From Bacteroides sp. (lineage in GTDB: Bacteria; Bacteroidota; Bacteroidia; Bacteroidales; Bacteroidaceae), in the NCBI GenBank assembly GCA_019414665.1, contig DXLO01000011.1, positions 1 through 64,000 of the forward strand: a stretch of 64,000 nt of DNA, written 5' to 3'. Every line of letters begins with the position of its first letter. Within the stretch, counting starts at the first letter, position 1. The translations under genes were made by a program, and so were the position numbers. Under the pieces are notes generated by a model. That model was not told where the DNA came from. It saw only the letters and a list, made by a program, of their open reading frames with translations, and did no database searches. Below, piece after piece: positions 25,667-34,346 of this stretch.

Positions 25667-28582
25667 TTAATGTGCTTCAAGCCAGTTGCTTCCCCAACCG
25701 CAGTCTGCGCGTAAAGGTACTTGCATACGGTAGGCATTTTCCATCTCTTCAATCACAATCTTCTGTACTTTTTCCTTTTCTTCGGGTAGAACGCTGAAAT
25801 TTAACTCATCATGTACCTGAAGTATCATTTTGGACTTTATACTTTCAGATTGAAAGCGCTGGTATATGCGTACCATAGCTACCTTGATAATATCGGCTGC
25901 ACTTCCTTGGATAGGAGCATTGATGGCATTCCGTTCGGCATATCCGCGCACAACCGAATTTCTGGAATTGATATCCGGAAGATATCGTTTACGGCCGAAT
26001 ATGGTTTCAATATATCCTTGTCCGCGGGCAAGGTCAATGCTTTTGTCCATATATTCCTTTATTTGGGGATAAGTTTCGAAGTAGCCGTCTATTAGTTCTT
26101 TTGCCTCTTTGCGGTCTACATTCATACGTTCTGCCAGTCCGAATACGCTGATGCCGTAGATGATACCGAAATTAGCTGTTTTTGCTTTACTGCGTTGTTC
26201 GCGGGTAACTTTGTCTATACTTATCTTATATACTTTTGCTGCGGTGGCGGCATGAATGTCATCTCCTTCCTTGAAAGCCTCTATCATATTGGTATCTCCG
26301 CTAAGGTGTGCCATAATGCGTAGCTCAATCTGTGAATAGTCGGCGGAGAAAAATTCGCAGCCATCATCGGGGATGAAAGCCTTACGGATTTCCTTGCCGT
26401 CTTCGTTGCGGATAGGGATGTTCTGAAGGTTCGGGTTGCTGGAACTGAGCCGGCCGGTAGCAGTGACCGTTTGATTGAACGAAGTATGAATTTTACCTGT
26501 TTCTTTATTAATCAATAGGGGCAGAGCATCAATATAAGTACCGAGAAGCTTCTTCAGACCGCGGTGTTCCAATATCTTGCCTACTATTTCGTGTTTTCCT
26601 CGCAGACTTTCCAATACTTCTTCACTGGTGACATATTGTCCGGTTTTGGTTTTCTTGGCCTTCTCCACGATGCGCAGTTTGTCAAAAAGCACTTCACCTA
26701 CCTGTTTGGGTGAAGCTATGTTGAAATCCGTACCTGCCAGTTGGTGCACTTCTTCTTCTATTTGGTTCATGCGGGCGGTGAAATGTTCCGAGGTCTGTTT
26801 TAAGGCTTCAGTGTCTACACGTACACCGTTGCGTTCCATATAAGTAAGTACGGGTACCAGGGGCATTTCTATTTCGTAGAAGAGTTTTTCCGCATCGTTG
26901 GTTTTCAATTCCTGTTCCAAGATGTTTTTCAATTTCAGTGTGACATCAGCATCCTCGCATGCGTACTTATAGATAGCTTCGGGGGAGAGGTCGCGCATAT
27001 TCTTTTGACCTTTGCCTTTAGGACCAATCAGTTCTTCGATGTGGATAGTCTGATAATGCAGGTAGATTTCGGCAAGGTAGTCCATGTTGTGACGCAATTC
27101 CGGTTGTAGTACATAATGTGCCACCATGGTATCGAACAGGGGACCGCGCACTTCGGTTCCGTAGTTGCCCAGTACCAGCATATCGTATTTTATATTTTGC
27201 CCTACTTTCAATACTCCTTCTTTTTCGAAAGCCAGCCGGAACTCATTAACTATTTTTTGCGCTTCAGCCCGATCGGCAGGTACAGGAACATAAAATGCTT
27301 GATTTTCGGCATAGCTGAAGCTCATTCCCACGAGTTCTGCGGTGATGGGATCGGTTCCTGTTGTTTCTGTGTCTAGACTGAAAATTTCTTTTGTAAGTAA
27401 GTTTTGTAATAATTCAGTTCTTTTCTCTTCTGTATCAACGAGTTGATAGTCGTATTTTAAATTATCTAAACATGCTAGATTCGAATATTTCTCACTTTCC
27501 GTCCCTCCGTCGGTAAATTCTGCAAAGAGATTGCCTTGAGGAGAAGACGGGGAAGCGGGTGATTCACCGTTCGAAGCTGGTTCGCCGAAAAGGGAGAGTT
27601 GTCCCGAACCGTTCGGCGTATTTCCCTGCCGGGCGCTTCCTCCCAGTGTACGGTTTCGTCCTTGCGGGTCGTTTCCGGTCGCATCGGGGTATGTTCCGGC
27701 GAAGGCGGATTTCTTGTTTCGGTTGAAAACGCGGTCGATGAGGGTACGGAACTCCATCTCTTCAAAAATCTTCCGTAGTTCCTCTTCATTCGGTTCTTCT
27801 CTTTTCAGTTCGTCCATGTTCAAAGCGATGGGGACATCAATCTTGATAGTTGCCAGAAACTTGGAGAACTCAATCATTTTCCGGTTAGTTTCCACTTTGG
27901 TCTTCAAGGCTCCTTTCAGTTCGGCAGAGTGGGAGAGGAGGTTCTCGATGCTGCCATATTGCGCGATTAACTTTTGTGCTGTTTTCTCGCCCACGCCCGG
28001 ACAACCGGGAATGTTGTCGGAACTATCGCCCATCAGTCCCAGCATATCAATGACTTGTGCGGGTGACTGGATATCGAACTTTGCCTTTACCTCTTCTATT
28101 CCCATCACTTCAAAACCGCCTGTATGCTTGGGACGGTACATGAAAACATTTCCGCCCACCAGTTGGCCATAGTCTTTGTCCGGTGTCATCATATAAGTAG
28201 TGATCCCCCGTTTGCCGGCTTCGGTGGCCAGTGTACCGATCACGTCGTCGGCCTCGTATCCCGGTACTTCCAGAATAGGAATACGGTAGGCCCGTATAAT
28301 ATCCTTTATAATGGGTACGGACAAACGGATTACTTCGGGTGTTTCTTCACGTTGTGCCTTATACTGTTCATAGGCTTCGTGCCGGAAGGTGGGACCGGCG
28401 GGATCAAATGCCACACCGATGTGCGTAGGATTTTCTTTCTTCAAGACCTCTTCCAGTGTATTGACAAATCCCAGTACGGCTGAAGTGTTGAAACCCTTGG
28501 AGTTAATACGCGGGCTTTTGATGAAAGCGTAATACGCACGGTATATTAATGCATAAGCATCTAATAGAAAAAGTTTGTCCAT
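25667..28582 (-). CDS. polA: DNA polymerase I
   Basis: The 971-residue enzyme fills gaps and removes RNA primers. It has an N-terminal 5'-3' exonuclease (LFLLDAYALIYRAYYAF; GYEADDVIGTLA; GLMGDSSDNIPGCPGVGEKT) and a flexible Ser/Gly/Asn-rich linker at about residues 295-365. The 3'-5' exonuclease domain keeps its acidic residues (LDTETTGTDP; YKYACEDADVTLKL), so proofreading is probably active. The polymerase domain has DYSQIELRIMAHLSG and QVHDELNFSV. The linker accounts for the length above 930. A possible -7 (TACTTTTA) lies just upstream. Confidence 0.97.
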   Translation of the reverse strand: MDKLFLLDAYALIYRAYYAFIKSPRINSKGFNTSAVLGFVNTLEEVLKKENPTHIGVAFDPAGPTFRHEAYEQYKAQREETPEVIRLSVPIIKDIIRAYRIPILEVPGYEADDVIGTLATEAGKRGITTYMMTPDKDYGQLVGGNVFMYRPKHTGGFEVMGIEEVKAKFDIQSPAQVIDMLGLMGDSSDNIPGCPGVGEKTAQKLIAQYGSIENLLSHSAELKGALKTKVETNRKMIEFSKFLATIKIDVPIALNMDELKREEPNEEELRKIFEEMEFRTLIDRVFNRNKKSAFAGTYPDATGNDPQGRNRTLGGSARQGNTPNGSGQLSLFGEPASNGESPASPSSPQGNLFAEFTDGGTESEKYSNLACLDNLKYDYQLVDTEEKRTELLQNLLTKEIFSLDTETTGTDPITAELVGMSFSYAENQAFYVPVPADRAEAQKIVNEFRLAFEKEGVLKVGQNIKYDMLVLGNYGTEVRGPLFDTMVAHYVLQPELRHNMDYLAEIYLHYQTIHIEELIGPKGKGQKNMRDLSPEAIYKYACEDADVTLKLKNILEQELKTNDAEKLFYEIEMPLVPVLTYMERNGVRVDTEALKQTSEHFTARMNQIEEEVHQLAGTDFNIASPKQVGEVLFDKLRIVEKAKKTKTGQYVTSEEVLESLRGKHEIVGKILEHRGLKKLLGTYIDALPLLINKETGKIHTSFNQTVTATGRLSSSNPNLQNIPIRNEDGKEIRKAFIPDDGCEFFSADYSQIELRIMAHLSGDTNMIEAFKEGDDIHAATAAKVYKISIDKVTREQRSKAKTANFGIIYGISVFGLAERMNVDRKEAKELIDGYFETYPQIKEYMDKSIDLARGQGYIETIFGRKRYLPDINSRNSVVRGYAERNAINAPIQGSAADIIKVAMVRIYQRFQSESIKSKMILQVHDELNFSVLPEEKEKVQKIVIEEMENAYRMQVPLRADCGWGSNWLEAH

Positions 28583-28648
28583 TCTTAAAAATCTTTAGTT
28601 TTTTCATTGTAAAAGTACAAAAAAATACCGTATTCCGTCTTTTATTAC

Positions 28649-28656
28649 TACTTTTG
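28649..28656 (+). promoter_or_regulatory. -7 element for the prenyl synthase gene
   Basis: TACTTTTG fits the consensus and places the transcript start near 28662. It rules out a GTG at 28656 and supports the ATG at 28674. The leader would be very short. Confidence 0.65.
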
Positions 28657-28673
28657 TGCACAAATTAACCTGC

Positions 28674-29648
28674 ATGGACAAATTACAGCAAATCAAATTG
28701 CCTATTGACAAGGAGTTTGAGGAATTTAGAAGGTTGTTTGACTCTTCGCTCCAAAGTTCCAATTCTTTACTTAGTGAGGTGTTATCCTATATTAAGCAGA
28801 GAAATGGCAAGATGATGCGTCCCATATTGGCGTTGTTGATTGCTAAATTATTCGGTGAAATCAATGATTCTACGCTTCATGCGGCTCTTTCATTGGAGTT
28901 GCTCCATACGGCCAGCCTGGTGCACGATGATGTGGTGGATGAGAGTGACAAGCGCCGTGGGCAGTCTTCGGTAAATGCTATCTATAATAATAAGGTGTCG
29001 GTTCTGGTAGGCGACTATATGCTGGCAACCAGCCTGAAGCATTCTGCCATGACCCGCGAGATTACAATTGTAGATTTGGTGGCTTGTTTGGGACAGAACT
29101 TATCTGAAGGCGAGATTATTCAATTGGCGAATATTAATGCTTCTGAGTTCTCGGAAGAAGTGTATTATGATGTCATTCGTAAAAAGACGGCTGCATTGTT
29201 TACTGCCAGTGCGGAAGCGGGGGCTATTTCGGTGCATGCATCCGATGAAATGGTGAAAAATGCTCGTCTGTTTGGCGAAATGATTGGTATTGCTTTCCAG
29301 ATAAAGGATGATATTTTCGACTATTATTCTTCTGATGAGATAGGTAAACCTACCGGGAACGATATGCGTGAAGGGAAGCTGACATTGCCGGCTTTGTATG
29401 TGTTGAATATGTTTGATGATGAGGAGATGCGGAAACTGGCGCTACGCATCCGGGCATTAGACGCTTCGGATGAAGATATTGCCCGTTTCATCGAATATAC
29501 TAAGGTGAAGGGAGGGATAGAGTATGCCAGGCAGGCAATGGTGGATTATCGTAATAAAGCGTTGGCTTTACTTCCACAATCAGCCGGTCAAGCTGTAAAA
29601 GATGCTTTGACTGCTTATATTGATTATGTGATTGAAAGAGATAAATAG
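28674..29648 (+). CDS. Long-chain trans-polyprenyl diphosphate synthase
   Basis: The 324-residue all-helical enzyme extends allylic diphosphates with isopentenyl diphosphate. The two aspartate-rich motifs are D85-D86-V-V-D89 (LVHDDVVDE) and D212-D213-I-F-D216 (IKDDIFDYY), with GKMMRPILALL near the N-terminus. Size and the residues before the first motif fit an octaprenyl/solanesyl-type synthase that would supply the menaquinone side chain, but chain length cannot be fixed by reading alone. It is transcribed divergently from polA and ends at a strong hairpin. Confidence 0.9.
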   Translation: MDKLQQIKLPIDKEFEEFRRLFDSSLQSSNSLLSEVLSYIKQRNGKMMRPILALLIAKLFGEINDSTLHAALSLELLHTASLVHDDVVDESDKRRGQSSVNAIYNNKVSVLVGDYMLATSLKHSAMTREITIVDLVACLGQNLSEGEIIQLANINASEFSEEVYYDVIRKKTAALFTASAEAGAISVHASDEMVKNARLFGEMIGIAFQIKDDIFDYYSSDEIGKPTGNDMREGKLTLPALYVLNMFDDEEMRKLALRIRALDASDEDIARFIEYTKVKGGIEYARQAMVDYRNKALALLPQSAGQAVKDALTAYIDYVIERDK

Positions 29649-29666
29649 TACGATTGTTGAAGATAT

Positions 29667-29732
29667 GTACCTCAAAAAGTTCGGGCGTGGTCCTTTATAC
29701 AATAAGGACCACGCCCGAACTTTTTGAGGTAC
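29667..29732. terminator. 29-bp perfect inverted repeat, bidirectional terminator
   Basis: Bases 29667-29695 are exactly complementary to 29704-29732 with an 8-nt loop. Each arm has a GC-rich centre (GTTCGGGCGTGGTCC) and an A5/T5 run near its outer end. It sits between the convergent prenyl synthase and deoC genes. The perfection and length exceed the other terminators here. Confidence 0.85.
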
Positions 29733-29828
29733 GCCTTTCTTTGGTAGTTTAAAATAACCGGAATAGATAAGGCTCATTCCGGTCACTTTAAATGTGGTTG
29801 TTATTTAAATAGTGAAACAGTTCTTTGT

Positions 29829-30776
29829 TTAGAAGAACTTGGTTTCTTGGCCTACAATTTCTGAGAGAAGCAGATTGGCCAGGCGGCTTGTTCCTAAGCG
29901 GAATAACTCGTTTGTCAGCCATTCTTCACCTAACACTTCTTTTACAATGGTATAGTAAACCAAAGCATCGTGTACGGTATTAATTCCTCCGGCGGGTTTG
30001 AATCCTACTTTGCGGCCTGTTGTCATATAGTATTCTTTGATAGCCTCGCACATCACCAAGGCAGCTTCAGGAGTAGCGGCGGGGTTTTCCTTTCCGGTAG
30101 AGGTTTTGATGAAATCGGCTCCGGAATACATCGATAGAATGGACGCTTTTTTGATGTTGGATGCGCTTCCCAGTGCTCCGGTTTCCAAGATCACTTTCAG
30201 GTGATGCTCACCACATACAGCTTTTAATTCTTCTATTTCATCACACATTCCTTCGTAATCCCCACTCAGGAACTTGCCTACCGGGATAACGATATCTATC
30301 TCATCGGCTCCGGTATGGAGAGCCATGGCTGTTTCGGCTACCTTTACTTCGGTAAAGGTTTGCGAGGAGGGAAAACCGCCCGATACACAGGCTATGTTTA
30401 CATGATCTGCTTCCAAGGTGTCGTTGACTACTTCTGCCATATTAGGATATACACAGATTGCGGCTACATTGTCCAGATCGGGGTACTTGTCAACAAATTC
30501 ATTTACTTTTCCGGTGAATTTCATTACACTTTCATCTGAATCAGTACACTTTAAAGTGGTTAGGTCAATGCAATGGAACAGGAATTTCTTTACATCCGGT
30601 GTATTGTTTTCTGCTACATGTTTTTCGATGAGTAGGGCAGTTTTCGCTTTTACATCCTCATCGTGCAAACGGATGTTATACTTGGCAAGTGCTTCTTCGT
30701 ACTTGCTGTGCTCAGGTCCATGATCGTGGTCATGACGATGTTCATGTCCACCTTCGAATTCGTGATTATGTTCCAT
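29829..30776 (-). CDS. deoC: Deoxyribose-phosphate aldolase with histidine-rich N-terminal tail
   Basis: DeoC reversibly cleaves 2-deoxyribose-5-phosphate to acetaldehyde and glyceraldehyde-3-phosphate in nucleoside salvage. The Schiff-base lysine is K224 in DFIKTSTGK, with K260 in GFKPAGGI and D161 in DEIDIVIPVG. At 315 residues it is longer than E. coli DeoC (about 259). The first 23 residues hold eight histidines (3, 5, 11, 13, 15, 17, 19, 23) and could bind metal. It is the last gene of a uvrC-dtd-mazG-like-deoC run with tiny gaps. Confidence 0.95.
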   Translation of the reverse strand: MEHNHEFEGGHEHRHDHDHGPEHSKYEEALAKYNIRLHDEDVKAKTALLIEKHVAENNTPDVKKFLFHCIDLTTLKCTDSDESVMKFTGKVNEFVDKYPDLDNVAAICVYPNMAEVVNDTLEADHVNIACVSGGFPSSQTFTEVKVAETAMALHTGADEIDIVIPVGKFLSGDYEGMCDEIEELKAVCGEHHLKVILETGALGSASNIKKASILSMYSGADFIKTSTGKENPAATPEAALVMCEAIKEYYMTTGRKVGFKPAGGINTVHDALVYYTIVKEVLGEEWLTNELFRLGTSRLANLLLSEIVGQETKFF

Positions 30777-30782
30777 AATTCT

Positions 30783-31103
30783 TTATAATTTGGGATTGTT
30801 TTTATGTCTGTCTTTATCTCTATTTGTTTTCTTCTCCAAGTTTTGACGGAAGGCTTCGGTCAGGTTTACTCCGGTCTGGTTGGCCAGACAGATAAGGACC
30901 CACAGTACATCTGCCATTTCATCGGCAAGGTTGTCTTTCTCTCCTTGCTTGAAAGACTGATCTCCGTATTTGCGTGCCATCACACGTGCCAGTTCGCCTA
31001 CTTCCTCGGTCAGAACAACCATATTGGTCAGTTCGCTGAAGTAACGTACACCATACGTTTTAATCCAGCGGTCCACTTCTTTTTGTGCTTCTTCCAGTGT
31101 CAT
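30783..31103 (-). CDS. MazG-like nucleotide pyrophosphohydrolase
   Basis: This 106-residue all-alpha NTP pyrophosphatase has the EExGEL...DEMADVLW pattern (LTEEVGELARVMARK; NLADEMADVLWVLICLA) that binds Mg2+. Such house-cleaning enzymes hydrolyse (d)NTPs to monophosphates. I chose the ATG at 31103, which overlaps the dtd stop by one base; an in-frame ATG nine codons upstream lies inside dtd. deoC begins 6 bp after its stop. Confidence 0.87.
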   Translation of the reverse strand: MTLEEAQKEVDRWIKTYGVRYFSELTNMVVLTEEVGELARVMARKYGDQSFKQGEKDNLADEMADVLWVLICLANQTGVNLTEAFRQNLEKKTNRDKDRHKNNPKL

Positions 31104-31555
31104 TATTCCTTGTTTTTGGTGTCCATACATATAGTAACAGGACCGTTGTTCAGAAGTTCAACTTTCATGTCTGCTCCGAATTCTCCGGTTCCTACTTCTT
31201 TGCCCAGACCGATGCTCAGTTCTTGGCAGAAATAATTGTAGAGGGGGATGGCTACATCGTGCTTTGCAGCACGGATATAGGAGGGACGGTTGCCTTTTTT
31301 TGTAGATGCGTGTAGTGTGAATTGGCTGATCACCAATATGTTGCCTCCTACCTCTAGGATAGATTTATTCATGACTCCATTTTCATCGTCAAAGACTCTC
31401 AGTCCTATTATTTTTTTGCATAACCAGTCGGCATCTTCTTGTGTATCAGCTTCTTCAATGCCAACCAATATCATGAATCCTTCTTTTATCGCCGATTTGC
31501 ATACGCCTTCTATGGTAACAGAGGCGTGGCTTACTCGTTGAATAACTACTCTCAT
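31103..31555 (-). CDS. dtd: D-aminoacyl-tRNA deacylase
   Basis: The 150-residue protein removes D-amino acids mischarged onto tRNA. It has the N-terminal MRVVIQRVSHASVTI strand, the active-site SQFTLHAS segment and the cross-dimer NNGPVTI (Gly-cisPro) motif. Length and motifs are canonical. The stop overlaps the MazG-like start (TAATG). About 157 bp separates it from uvrC, with no promoter I can identify. Confidence 0.96.
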   Translation of the reverse strand: MRVVIQRVSHASVTIEGVCKSAIKEGFMILVGIEEADTQEDADWLCKKIIGLRVFDDENGVMNKSILEVGGNILVISQFTLHASTKKGNRPSYIRAAKHDVAIPLYNYFCQELSIGLGKEVGTGEFGADMKVELLNNGPVTICMDTKNKE

Positions 31556-31712
31556 ATTTATATTCTTTAATTTCTTGTTAGAAAAATTCTAGTTGTTTAT
31601 CGGTAATGTCTCCGCTTCTACAATGGACAATATGTTGCCGGCTTCTTGCCTGGACTGATACGAGGCAGAGCATGTCCCTGTAGTAGATGTATGCAAAGGT
31701 AGGAAATCCCTT

Positions 31713-33533
31713 TTATTCTGTGAGATTTTCTTTGATATTTTTAGCGGCTGCTTCACCTACCACGGCTGCAATCTCTTCCAGTGAGGCTTGCTTGATGCGG
31801 CTGACGCTTTTGAATGTTTTCAGCAGGGCGGTCTTTCTTTTTTCGCCTATTCCCTTGATATTGTCCAAAGCGGACGCCACCTGACTCTTGCTTCGTTTGT
31901 CCCGGTGAAAGGTGATGGCGAAGCGGTGTACCTCGTTCTGTATGTTTTCCAACAGATGGAACAAGGGAGTGCTTTGCTTCACACCGATGGTCAGCGGAGG
32001 GAATCCGTATAACAATTCCGAGGTACGGTGCTTGCGGTCTTTGGCCAGTCCGGCTATGGGGATATCCAGATGAAGTTCGTCCTCTATCACTTCTCTCACC
32101 ACTTCCATTTGCCCCTTTCCACCGTCGGTAATGATGAGGTCGGGCAGGGGGGAACCTTCCTCTATGGCACGGCTATACCGGCGGCGTACCACCTCTTTCA
32201 TCGAGGCGTAATCGTCGGGTCCGGTCACAGTCTTGATGATGTATTTCCGGTACTCCTTCTTGCTTGGTTTCGCCTTTTTGAAAACGACGCAGGCGGCCAC
32301 CGCGTCCGAGCCTTGAATATTGGAATTATCGAAACATTCGATGTGGTTCGGTAGTTTTTTCATGTGCAGCTGCTCCTGGATTTCTTTCATCAGACGGACG
32401 CTTCTTTGTTCAGGATTCAACTTTTCCGCCTGTTTCAAGCGGTCCACTTTATACTGTTTCACGTTCATTACGGAAAGATCCAGCAAATGCTTCTTTTCTC
32501 CTCGTTGGGGAACGGTAAAGGATACATTGTTCATCTCCATATCCAGTTCAAAAGGTACGATGATTTCGCGGGAAGTGCTCTTATATCGTTCACGCATCTC
32601 AATAATGCCCAATTGTAGAAGTTCTTCTTTCGTTTCGTTCAGACGTTTCTTGTATTCGAAGGTGAAGGCTTGGTTGATGCATCCGTTTGTGATATGCAGA
32701 TAGTTGATATAGGCTGAATTTTCTTCCATTTCAATGGAGAACACATCCACATTATGAATGATGGAATTAACGACTTCGCTCTTGGAACGATAGTTTTCTA
32801 TCAAGTCATATTTCTCTTTTATTTTCTGTGCTTCCTCAAATTTCATTTCGGCAGCAAGCGCTTGCATCTCTTCCATCAGCAGGTCACTTACAATCTGGGT
32901 ATCTCCTTTCAGAATATTTTTGATTTCACCGATATTCTTCATGTATTCCTCGTGTGACTGCTGCCCGATGCAGGGCCCTTTGCAGTTCTTTATGTGATAT
33001 TCCAGACATACGTTGAACTTGCCGGCGCGAATGTTTTCGGGACTTAGATTGAGTTTGCAGGTACGGATGGGGTAGAGCTTTTTGATCAAGTCCATCACGG
33101 CAAGCATGGAGGGCATGTGACTGTACGGACCATAATAAGAGGACCCGTTGCGGATGACTTGCCGGGTTTTGAAGATACGTGGGAAATATTCGTTGCTTAC
33201 ACAAATAGAGGGGTAAGTCTTGTCATCTTTCAGCAATACATTGTAACGTGGCTTGTATTTCTTTATCAGGTTGTTTTCGAGTAAAAGAGCGTCTTCTTCT
33301 GTTTTTACCACGATATAACGGATATCTGCAATTTTGCTGACCAGTAATCGTGTCTTGCCGTTGGGGTGTTCTCTATTAAAATAAGAAGAGACTCTGCGCT
33401 TCAGGTTTTTTGCCTTTCCAACGTAGATAATGGTTCCTTCGGAGTTCAAGTATTGGTAAATGCCGGGGCTGTCGGGCAGGTTTAGTACAATTCCTTTCAG
33501 ATAATCATTGGTTGTAATCTCTTCTTTTTCCAT
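31713..33533 (-). CDS. uvrC: Excinuclease ABC subunit C
   Basis: UvrC makes both incisions in nucleotide excision repair. The 606-residue protein has an N-terminal GIY-YIG nuclease (SPGIYQYLNSEGTIIYVGKA), a UVR segment (LAAEMKFEEAQKIKEKYD), the RNase H-like second nuclease (IECFDNSNIQGSDAVA; LIITDGGKGQ) and a C-terminal helix-hairpin-helix pair (IKGIGEKRKTALLKTF). The order is complete. Upstream lies a 229-bp region with 23-bp tandem repeats rather than a recognisable promoter. Confidence 0.97.
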   Translation of the reverse strand: MEKEEITTNDYLKGIVLNLPDSPGIYQYLNSEGTIIYVGKAKNLKRRVSSYFNREHPNGKTRLLVSKIADIRYIVVKTEEDALLLENNLIKKYKPRYNVLLKDDKTYPSICVSNEYFPRIFKTRQVIRNGSSYYGPYSHMPSMLAVMDLIKKLYPIRTCKLNLSPENIRAGKFNVCLEYHIKNCKGPCIGQQSHEEYMKNIGEIKNILKGDTQIVSDLLMEEMQALAAEMKFEEAQKIKEKYDLIENYRSKSEVVNSIIHNVDVFSIEMEENSAYINYLHITNGCINQAFTFEYKKRLNETKEELLQLGIIEMRERYKSTSREIIVPFELDMEMNNVSFTVPQRGEKKHLLDLSVMNVKQYKVDRLKQAEKLNPEQRSVRLMKEIQEQLHMKKLPNHIECFDNSNIQGSDAVAACVVFKKAKPSKKEYRKYIIKTVTGPDDYASMKEVVRRRYSRAIEEGSPLPDLIITDGGKGQMEVVREVIEDELHLDIPIAGLAKDRKHRTSELLYGFPPLTIGVKQSTPLFHLLENIQNEVHRFAITFHRDKRSKSQVASALDNIKGIGEKRKTALLKTFKSVSRIKQASLEEIAAVVGEAAAKNIKENLTE

Positions 33534-33600
33534 ACATGCTTATTGAATATTGCCGGTTGGCAGAACTGTTTCTTGAGTTGATGTTGCAGCCGCAACATCC

Positions 33601-33682
33601 TATATCTTTCGGTTGTAACATTATATATCTTCAAGCTGTAACATTATATATCTTACAGCCTGAAGATATATATCTTTCGGTT
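33601..33682. repeat. Four degenerate 23-bp tandem repeats upstream of uvrC
   Basis: TATATCTT recurs at 33601, 33624, 33647 and 33669, a 22-23 bp period. TGTAACATTATATATCTT occurs exactly twice (33614-33631, 33637-33654). The first and last units share TATATCTTTCGGTT. The surrounding 33534-33762 region holds no convincing gene. A direct-repeat regulator site or a neutral minisatellite are both possible. Confidence 0.8.
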
Positions 33683-33762
33683 TCATCGTCCATCTCATTC
33701 CATAGATCTCTTTTTATTGTGAACGATGATGGGGCCCGTTTTGATGGACATGTTGTGTGACA

Positions 33763-34287
33763 CTATAAAGTAAGCAGTGTATCCACCGTGATATCTTCGG
33801 GGAATGCCTTTCTGCCGTTCAGACCTCCCAGTTCGATAATGAAATTGATGAAAATCTTTTTGGCGCCACATCTTTGTACCAAGCGATGAGTGGCCGCCAT
33901 GGTTCCGCCGGTAGCCAATAAATCATCGTGCAGCAGAACCACGTCGTTCTCATCGATGGCGTCTTTATGTATCTGAATGGTGTCGGTTCCATACTCTTTT
34001 GCGTATGTTTCCTCTACTACTTCTGCGGGAAGTTTGCCCGGCTTGCGTGCCATCACGAATCCGGCACCTAACCGTGCCGCCAGCGCACCACCCATAATGA
34101 AGCCACGCGATTCAATTCCTACTACTTTGGTGATGCCTTTGTCCTTGTACATCTCGTATAGAGTATCTAGTATTTCCTGCAAGCATTCGGGGTTTTTGAA
34201 CAGGGTTGTCACATCGTAAAACAGAATTCCCGGAATGGGGAAATCTGGAATTTCTCTTAAGTTTGCTTTAAGCGTTTCTTTGCTCAT
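33763..34287 (-). CDS. apt: Adenine phosphoribosyltransferase
   Basis: This 174-residue enzyme converts adenine and PRPP to AMP. It has the family features FPIPGILFYDVTTLFK near the N-terminus, VGIESRGFIMGGALAARLG for adenine binding and the PRPP-binding VVLLHDDLLATGGTM. The length is standard. The parS site lies 35 bp upstream of its start. Confidence 0.97.
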   Translation of the reverse strand: MSKETLKANLREIPDFPIPGILFYDVTTLFKNPECLQEILDTLYEMYKDKGITKVVGIESRGFIMGGALAARLGAGFVMARKPGKLPAEVVEETYAKEYGTDTIQIHKDAIDENDVVLLHDDLLATGGTMAATHRLVQRCGAKKIFINFIIELGGLNGRKAFPEDITVDTLLTL

Positions 34288-34321
34288 AACCAGTATTTTA
34301 TTGTTAGTCTATTAAATTACT

Positions 34322-34337
34322 TGTTTCACGTGAAACA
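34322..34337. promoter_or_regulatory. parS, ParB centromere-like site
   Basis: TGTTTCACGTGAAACA is a perfect 16-bp palindrome and matches the conserved bacterial parS consensus (TGTTnCACGTGAAACA). A left half-site (TGTTTCACCG) follows at 34343. It lies between apt and mnmG. parS sites usually cluster near the replication origin and load ParB; no parAB genes are in the window. Confidence 0.85.
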
Positions 34338-34346
34338 TACCTTGTT

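Noticed and set aside
33601..33682. Short CRISPR-like array
   Set aside because: Unit length is 23 bp with no distinct unique spacers, and no cas gene is present.
33536..33760. A 74-codon plus-strand frame spanning the tandem repeats
   Set aside because: It consists largely of the repeated sequence, has no promoter or family likeness, and lies antisense to a minus-strand gene run.
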